Source: Dehalococcoidales bacterium (GTDB lineage Bacteria; Chloroflexota; Dehalococcoidia; Dehalococcoidales; UBA5760). From it: a stretch of 10,617 bases of DNA. Of the stretch, positions 6,516-10,617 are shown one piece after another. The notes beneath the pieces were generated by a model, which saw only the letters and a list, made by a program, of their open reading frames with translations, had not been told where the DNA came from and did not search any database. The stretch covers positions 1 to 10,617 of the forward strand of contig JAGYOC010000111.1 in assembly GCA_018399795.1 (NCBI GenBank), given 5' to 3'. Position 1 is the stretch's first letter. Each line of letters opens with the position of its first letter. A program made the translations under genes and the position numbers.

Positions 6516-7370
6516 ATGGAAAATAAAGCTGTAAAGAACAGGGCCAGAATTATTATCCAAAACCTCTTTCTTTCCTTTGGAGGGGTCAATTCCCTCAGTG
6601 ACATCAACCTCGATATCCGGGATAACGAGATAATCGCCATCATCGGGCCCAACGGCGCCGGTAAAACCTGTATCCTGAACTGTATCAACGGTTTTTACAA
6701 GCCCCAGAGCGGGGAAATTTACTACGATGGGCATAGAATTACCCGGATTCGCCCCGATAAGGCGGCCAAGCTCGGCCTGGCAAGGACCTTCCAGAATATC
6801 GAGTTGTTCGGCGGTTTGAGCACTCTGGATAATATCATGGCGGCAAGGCACGTCCTCATGAAACAGAACTTCGTTAGCAGCGCCATCTATTTCGGAGCAG
6901 CCCGGAATGAAGATATCACCCATCGGCGCCGGGTCGAGGATATTATCGATTTCCTGGAGATGCAGCCCATAAGAAACAAACCGGTCGGCTCCCTCCCCTA
7001 CGGAATGCGCAAGAGGGTTGAGCTGGGCAGGGCCCTGGCTCTGGAGCCAAGCGTTCTACTCTTAGATGAACCTATGGCAGGGATGAATCTGGAGGAAAAG
7101 GAAGACATCGCCCGCTTCATCATCGATATCTTTGAAGGACAGGGTAACGCCTATGCGGATACACCCGTACTCAGAGACGGCGTCAACTGTATTGTCCTGG
7201 TCGAACACGATATGGGGGTGGTGATGGACCTGGCCGACCGTATTGCCGTACTTGATTTCGGGCGGAAAATCGCAGAAGGAAGTCCAGAGGAAATCAGAGC
7301 CAATCCGGAGGTAGTATCGGCCTACCTGGGGCAGGAAGAGCAGAGCATTCACCCCCCACAGGTATCATAG
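6516..7370 (+). CDS. livG: branched-chain amino acid-type ABC transporter ATP-binding protein LivG
   Basis: This is one of the two ATPases of a HAAT/Liv importer, acting at the inner face of the membrane. Of its 284 residues, Walker A GPNGAGKT lies at 44-51, the Q-loop glutamine at 93, a variant signature LPYGMRKR at 160-167 (LivG proteins commonly depart from LSGGQ here), Walker B LLLDEP at 181-186 and the H-loop His at 221. The FGG near residue 21 and the C-terminal AYLG are typical of LivG. Between the D-loop and H-loop it carries an extra segment of roughly 15 residues (about 197-213, GQGNAYADTPVLRDGVN) that standard LivG lacks. The ATG at 6516 has only a weak upstream GGAA. It lies on the strand opposite to its partner genes and ends inside the tail of livF (6-nt overlap). 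Confidence 0.93.
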   Translation: MENKAVKNRARIIIQNLFLSFGGVNSLSDINLDIRDNEIIAIIGPNGAGKTCILNCINGFYKPQSGEIYYDGHRITRIRPDKAAKLGLARTFQNIELFGGLSTLDNIMAARHVLMKQNFVSSAIYFGAARNEDITHRRRVEDIIDFLEMQPIRNKPVGSLPYGMRKRVELGRALALEPSVLLLDEPMAGMNLEEKEDIARFIIDIFEGQGNAYADTPVLRDGVNCIVLVEHDMGVVMDLADRIAVLDFGRKIAEGSPEEIRANPEVVSAYLGQEEQSIHPPQVS

Positions 7371-8156
7371 CCACCTCTTACGCCTCCGGTAGTGCTTCAC
7401 TTCACGATAGCTTTTCCTGGTACCTGCAGCCGATAGGCCCATATAGAATTCCCTGACATCGTTATTGTGTTTCAAGAAGCTGGCCGTTCCATCGAGAACG
7501 ATTCGCCCGTTCTCCATAACATACCCGTAATGGGCGATACCCAGAGCAACCCGGACATTCTGCTCGACAAGCAATATTGATGTACCGTGATCGGCATTGA
7601 ATTGCCGGATAATATCATATATTTCCCGCACCAGTATTGGTGCCAGGCCCAGTGACGGCTCGTCAAGCAGGAGTAGCTTCGGGCTGGCCAGCATTGACCT
7701 TCCCACCACCAGCATCTGCTGCTCTCCCCCGGACAGATAGCCAGCGGTGTTGCGCCTGAGTACTTTAAGGCGAGGGAAATACCGGTATACCATATCGAGG
7801 TCGTCTCTAACCCCATTACGGTCTTTGCGCTGATAAGCACCGACCATCAGATTTTCTTCGACATTGAGGTGCTCGAAGACACGCCGCCCTTCCAGTGCCT
7901 GAATAATTCCCAGTTTACCTATCTGTTCAGCACCGCTTCTTTCTACTCTGTGGCCGTTCCACTCGATACTGCCATCTACCACCTCCCCCTCCTCCGAGTG
8001 CAACAGACCCGATATGGCCTTCAGGGTGGTACTCTTGCCTGCCCCGTTGGCTCCGAGCAGGGCGACTATGGAGCCATCCTCAACACAAAGAGAAACACCG
8101 TGCAGCACCCGGATTACGCTCTGGTAGACAACCTCAACACCATTTAGTTCAAGCAT
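7365..8156 (-). CDS. livF: branched-chain amino acid-type ABC transporter ATP-binding protein LivF
   Basis: This is the second ATPase of the Liv-type importer, 263 residues from the ATG at 8156. That start was chosen because AAGGGA precedes it and the protein then begins MLELNGVEVVYQSV, as the family does; a longer frame to 8207 would run through the intercistronic hairpin. Walker A GANGAGKS is at 35-42, signature LSGGEQQ at 141-147 and Walker B LLLLDEP at 161-167. The H-loop position reads LVEQN, with glutamine in place of histidine, as is usual in LivF. A basic C-terminal tail (about 240-263, ending RRRKRWL) extends past the normal LivF end. It is downstream of the binding-protein gene in the leftward operon and converges with livG. 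Confidence 0.94.
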   Translation of the reverse strand: MLELNGVEVVYQSVIRVLHGVSLCVEDGSIVALLGANGAGKSTTLKAISGLLHSEEGEVVDGSIEWNGHRVERSGAEQIGKLGIIQALEGRRVFEHLNVEENLMVGAYQRKDRNGVRDDLDMVYRYFPRLKVLRRNTAGYLSGGEQQMLVVGRSMLASPKLLLLDEPSLGLAPILVREIYDIIRQFNADHGTSILLVEQNVRVALGIAHYGYVMENGRIVLDGTASFLKHNNDVREFYMGLSAAGTRKSYREVKHYRRRKRWL

Positions 8157-8172
8157 GCTTTCCCTTTTAAAA

Positions 8173-8206
8173 TGCGGCCCCCGTACAAATCGGTACAGGG
8201 GCCGCA
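8173..8206 (-). terminator. strong intercistronic hairpin between binding-protein gene and livF (partial terminator)
   Basis: Nine perfect pairs (8173-8181 with 8198-8206, nearly all GC), one C/A mismatch, then four more pairs GTAC/GTAC (8183-8186 with 8193-8196) enclose a 6-nt loop. In the leftward direction the hairpin begins 10 nt after the binding-protein stop and is followed by TTTT AAAA and then the livF ribosome binding site. Such a structure can end most transcripts after the binding-protein gene, or protect that gene's mRNA 3' end. Confidence 0.8.
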
Positions 8207-8216
8207 ATCAAAAACT

Positions 8217-9476
8217 TTAACTGCCAAACCAGTCAAATTCCTCATATTTTATCAGAGGAGCTTCTATCCAGTCACTTACAGGTACTATTTCACCGTTTTC
8301 TATCCGGAAAACCCGGACCGAGCTGGAGAGGCGGTTGTCACCCGGAGTATAGCTTACCGGTCCCTGCAAACCGCCCACATCGTAGCCATCGAGTTTCTTG
8401 TAACCTTCATCCTCAACCACCTGAGGGGTAAGGTTCTCGACACCGGCATTCTGAATCGCCTCCTTCAGTATCTCGGCAACAATTAGACCCTCCGCCCAGG
8501 AGGTAATGTAGTCCATATTGCCGTAATCGTCCGGATGTAGCTCCTGGCAGTATTCGGTCATCTTCTCCATAGCCGGCACATCATCACCCCAGCTAACGGT
8601 GGGAAATACTCCATATATGCCCTCGGCATCAGATCCGGCCAGTTCCACCAGCACGCTGGTAAGGCTGGCATGGCCACAGCCGATGGTTACGCCCGGGTAC
8701 ATATCCAGGGAAGCCGCGTTCTGGACAATGATGGAGGTGGGCTGCGGCGTGCTGGATATATAGATTACATCCGGGTCCATTGACCTGACCCGGGTAAGGC
8801 TTTCCATTTCCGAGATGGTAGTTGCGGCGTGCTCCTCGGTGGCTACAATCTCAATACCCATATCATCCGCAAGGGCGAGCGCAGCATCACGTGCCCCGTA
8901 ACCGGTAGGGTTATTGAGCAATAGCAACGCCATCTTCGGCTTTCCTTCGCCATCCCAGATATTATCCATGTAGTACTTGGAAAACGCTGCCCAGTCGTCA
9001 CCATAGTCCGGCAGCTGTGCGTAGATATGCTCCGGGGGGTGAATCAAGGCGGGAGCGCTGAAGACAGAGAATCCGGGGAATTCGGCACGGTTGGCTATCT
9101 CCATGGAAGCCCCCATCATCTTGGATGAGTTGGTCGTGAACATCAGGCAGTCTTTCTCGATAAGCTCGTTTATGATGGTGACAGCCTTGGCCGCGTCATA
9201 CTCGTTGTCGCGCCATATTACTTCGATCTCATGCCCTTCGACACCGCCCAGCTCCTCGTTAATGTATTTCATACAGTCCAGTTTGGCATTCCCCATGGGG
9301 CGGCCTTTTTCCGCGGCAACCCCGGTGTAACATATACTGAAACCAACCTTGAGCTTGTCCCCACCATCATCCCCTGTGGTACCGCCGCCGGCACAACCGC
9401 TGCCGACTAAGGGGATAATAGCCACCACCAGAGCCAGCAATATCACGGTGGCTAACTTTGGCACTTTTCTCTTCAT
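8217..9476 (-). CDS. Liv-type ABC transporter substrate-binding lipoprotein (Peripla_BP_6 family)
   Basis: This is the extracytoplasmic receptor of the importer, 419 residues. A lipoprotein signal peptide is clear: basic start MKRKVPK, hydrophobic core (about 8-22) and lipobox VGSGC with the lipidated cysteine at 28, followed by a Gly/Asp-rich linker. The mature part starts LKVGFSICYTG and has the two-lobe periplasmic-binding-protein type I pattern of LivJ/AmiC-like receptors. The ATG at 9476 has a near-perfect GGAGG (9485-9489) at 8-nt spacing. LivM lies upstream with a 90-nt gap and livF downstream beyond a strong hairpin, consistent with high expression of the receptor. The ligand cannot be read from sequence; family members take branched-chain amino acids, amides, aromatic or acyl compounds. 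Confidence 0.92.
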   Translation of the reverse strand: MKRKVPKLATVILLALVVAIIPLVGSGCAGGGTTGDDGGDKLKVGFSICYTGVAAEKGRPMGNAKLDCMKYINEELGGVEGHEIEVIWRDNEYDAAKAVTIINELIEKDCLMFTTNSSKMMGASMEIANRAEFPGFSVFSAPALIHPPEHIYAQLPDYGDDWAAFSKYYMDNIWDGEGKPKMALLLLNNPTGYGARDAALALADDMGIEIVATEEHAATTISEMESLTRVRSMDPDVIYISSTPQPTSIIVQNAASLDMYPGVTIGCGHASLTSVLVELAGSDAEGIYGVFPTVSWGDDVPAMEKMTEYCQELHPDDYGNMDYITSWAEGLIVAEILKEAIQNAGVENLTPQVVEDEGYKKLDGYDVGGLQGPVSYTPGDNRLSSSVRVFRIENGEIVPVSDWIEAPLIKYEEFDWFGS

Positions 9477-9566
9477 TTTTTATTCCTCCACATTAATTTC
9501 AGGATACGGGCACATTACTCGCTTGCTACACTACCTTACCCTCCTTGATAGTATTGGTTTCACCTC

Positions 9567-10617
9567 TCAAAAGGGCCACAACCGCCAGGAAGTCCTGACC
9601 ATGGACCAGCGATGAGCCAGGCCGCGGGGTTCCAGAATGAGGAAAAGAATAATTACCAGCCCGAAGACCATCGGGCCGATACCCGTAGTGAAACCTGCCG
9701 GCAGGCCTGGATAGGCATTTTCCAGAAGCGGGGATATCTGTGTTATCCCCTGTTGCAGCATCCGTATAAAAATGGCACCGAAAATCGGTCCTACCGTGGT
9801 ACCGAGACCACCAATGATAATGATACCAATATACAATATGGAATCCATTATGGTAAAATTCTCCGCGTTTAAAAAACCCGACCAGTGTGCGAGCAGAGAA
9901 CCGGCAATACCAGCCAGAAAACAGCCGATAAAAAAGGCGATAAGCTTGTAACGGAAGGGGTTTATCCCCATCACCTGTGCCGCCAGATCGTTGTCCCTTA
10001 TGGCGACAAAGGCCCGGCCCGGCCTTGTCCTGACAAGATTGTTGCTCAGGAACACCGCCAGAATTACAAACCCGGTAATCAGGTAGAACTGGCTGCTCTG
10101 GCCAATAAAGGTGATACCACCGATGGAGGCCGGAGGCACACTTATGCCGGTAAACCCTCCGGTCAGGCTGGTCCAGTGATTGATAACCCAGATTATGATG
10201 AATTGAGCGGCAATAGTACTTATCGCCAGGTAAAAACCCTTCACGCGAAGGGAAGGGATACCGAATACCATCCCGATAAGACCGGATATAAATCCAGCAG
10301 ATATTAAACCAAAAAGGAAGGGTAGCTCGAACCGGTTAGTCAGTATGGCGGACGTATAGGCCCCAACGGCAATAAAGCCGGCGTGACCGATGGAAAGCTG
10401 CCCGCAGTAGCCGGTCAGAATATTGAGGCCCAGGGCGGCGATAATGGTAATTCCGATAAGATTGGCAACACCCAGCCAGTAGCTACCCCAGTAGAGCGGA
10501 GCGGTGAACAGAAAAGCGAGCAATACGCCCAGCCATATCCAGTGGCTTCTGGTACGTAAAAGAGACATATCCTGCTTGTAGGTATAACTGCGAACACCTG
10601 TGGGCAAATCCAAACTA
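9567..10617 (-). CDS. livM: branched-chain amino acid-type ABC transporter permease LivM (5'-partial)
   Basis: This is an integral membrane permease of the Liv-type importer. At least 348 residues are seen, with about eight to ten hydrophobic segments. Family hallmarks are GLNILTGYCGQLSIGHAGF (about residues 62-80) and the cytoplasmic coupling loop VRTRPGRAFVAIRDNDLAAQ (about 194-213). The reading frame stays open to the window edge. The only in-window starts are a TTG at 10613, with no visible ribosome binding site, and an ATG at 10568 that would remove part of the N-terminal tail, so the true start probably lies beyond the window. A LivH partner would be expected upstream, outside the window. 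The stop is TGA at 9567-9569, 90 nt before the binding-protein gene. Confidence 0.92.
   Translation of the reverse strand, partial: SLDLPTGVRSYTYKQDMSLLRTRSHWIWLGVLLAFLFTAPLYWGSYWLGVANLIGITIIAALGLNILTGYCGQLSIGHAGFIAVGAYTSAILTNRFELPFLFGLISAGFISGLIGMVFGIPSLRVKGFYLAISTIAAQFIIIWVINHWTSLTGGFTGISVPPASIGGITFIGQSSQFYLITGFVILAVFLSNNLVRTRPGRAFVAIRDNDLAAQVMGINPFRYKLIAFFIGCFLAGIAGSLLAHWSGFLNAENFTIMDSILYIGIIIIGGLGTTVGPIFGAIFIRMLQQGITQISPLLENAYPGLPAGFTTGIGPMVFGLVIILFLILEPRGLAHRWSMVRTSWRLWPF

Noticed and set aside
7365..8207. Longer LivF starting at 8207
   Set aside because: The added 17 codons run through the terminator-like hairpin and are not part of the LivF family N-terminus. The ATG at 8156 has its own ribosome binding site.
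9540..9547. Strong Shine-Dalgarno-like AAGGAGG on the minus strand between livM and the binding-protein gene
   Set aside because: The nearest start, a GTG, is followed at once by TAG, and the next ATG is too distant and opens only 11 codons. It is not a supported gene.

Overview
The window looks like a chromosomal segment from a bacterium of moderate GC content. It probably belongs to the Chloroflexota (Dehalococcoidia-like). That placement is inferred from the style of the surface protein, the small conserved proteins and the ABC-transporter proteins; no marker gene here fixes it. Every stretch of sequence can be assigned to a gene or a short spacer, and there is no insertion sequence, phage gene, CRISPR array, rRNA or recognisable tRNA.

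Left part (1-4070): a small orphan protein gene (210-467, +) with a good promoter converges on a minus-strand operon. That operon encodes SelA (selenocysteine synthase), SelB (selenocysteine-specific elongation factor) and an 80-residue protein of unknown function. SelA and SelB make Sec-tRNA and deliver it to in-frame UGA codons that carry a SECIS hairpin. The tRNA-Sec gene (selC) and selD are not in the window.

Middle part (4071-6477): divergent from selA is a strong sigma70-type promoter driving an Rrf2/IscR-type regulator with three C-terminal cysteines. A surface-protein gene follows 38 nt later. Read from its natural ATG (4669), this gene carries one in-frame TGA at codon 34, exactly where a predicted signal peptide ends. 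The TGA is followed by a two-tier hairpin placed like a bacterial SECIS element: an 8-bp perfect upper stem with a GGUG loop and a 6-bp lower stem. With selA and selB next door, the best reading is a candidate new selenoprotein. It would be an exported, C-terminally anchored protein with a Sec-Gly-Cys motif at or near its mature N-terminus and a CxxC just outside the membrane. This is the main discovery candidate. The alternative is a gene broken by a nonsense mutation or a sequencing error. A small four-cysteine protein (6214-6477) closes this part.

Right part (6516-10617): a branched-chain-amino-acid-type (HAAT/Liv) ABC importer. The LivM permease (cut by the window edge), a lipoprotein substrate-binding protein and the LivF ATPase are transcribed leftward. 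The LivG ATPase lies on the opposite strand and converges tail-to-tail with livF, the two genes overlapping by 6 nt. A strong hairpin between the binding-protein gene and livF probably sets a high binding-protein to ATPase ratio. The substrate cannot be told from sequence alone.
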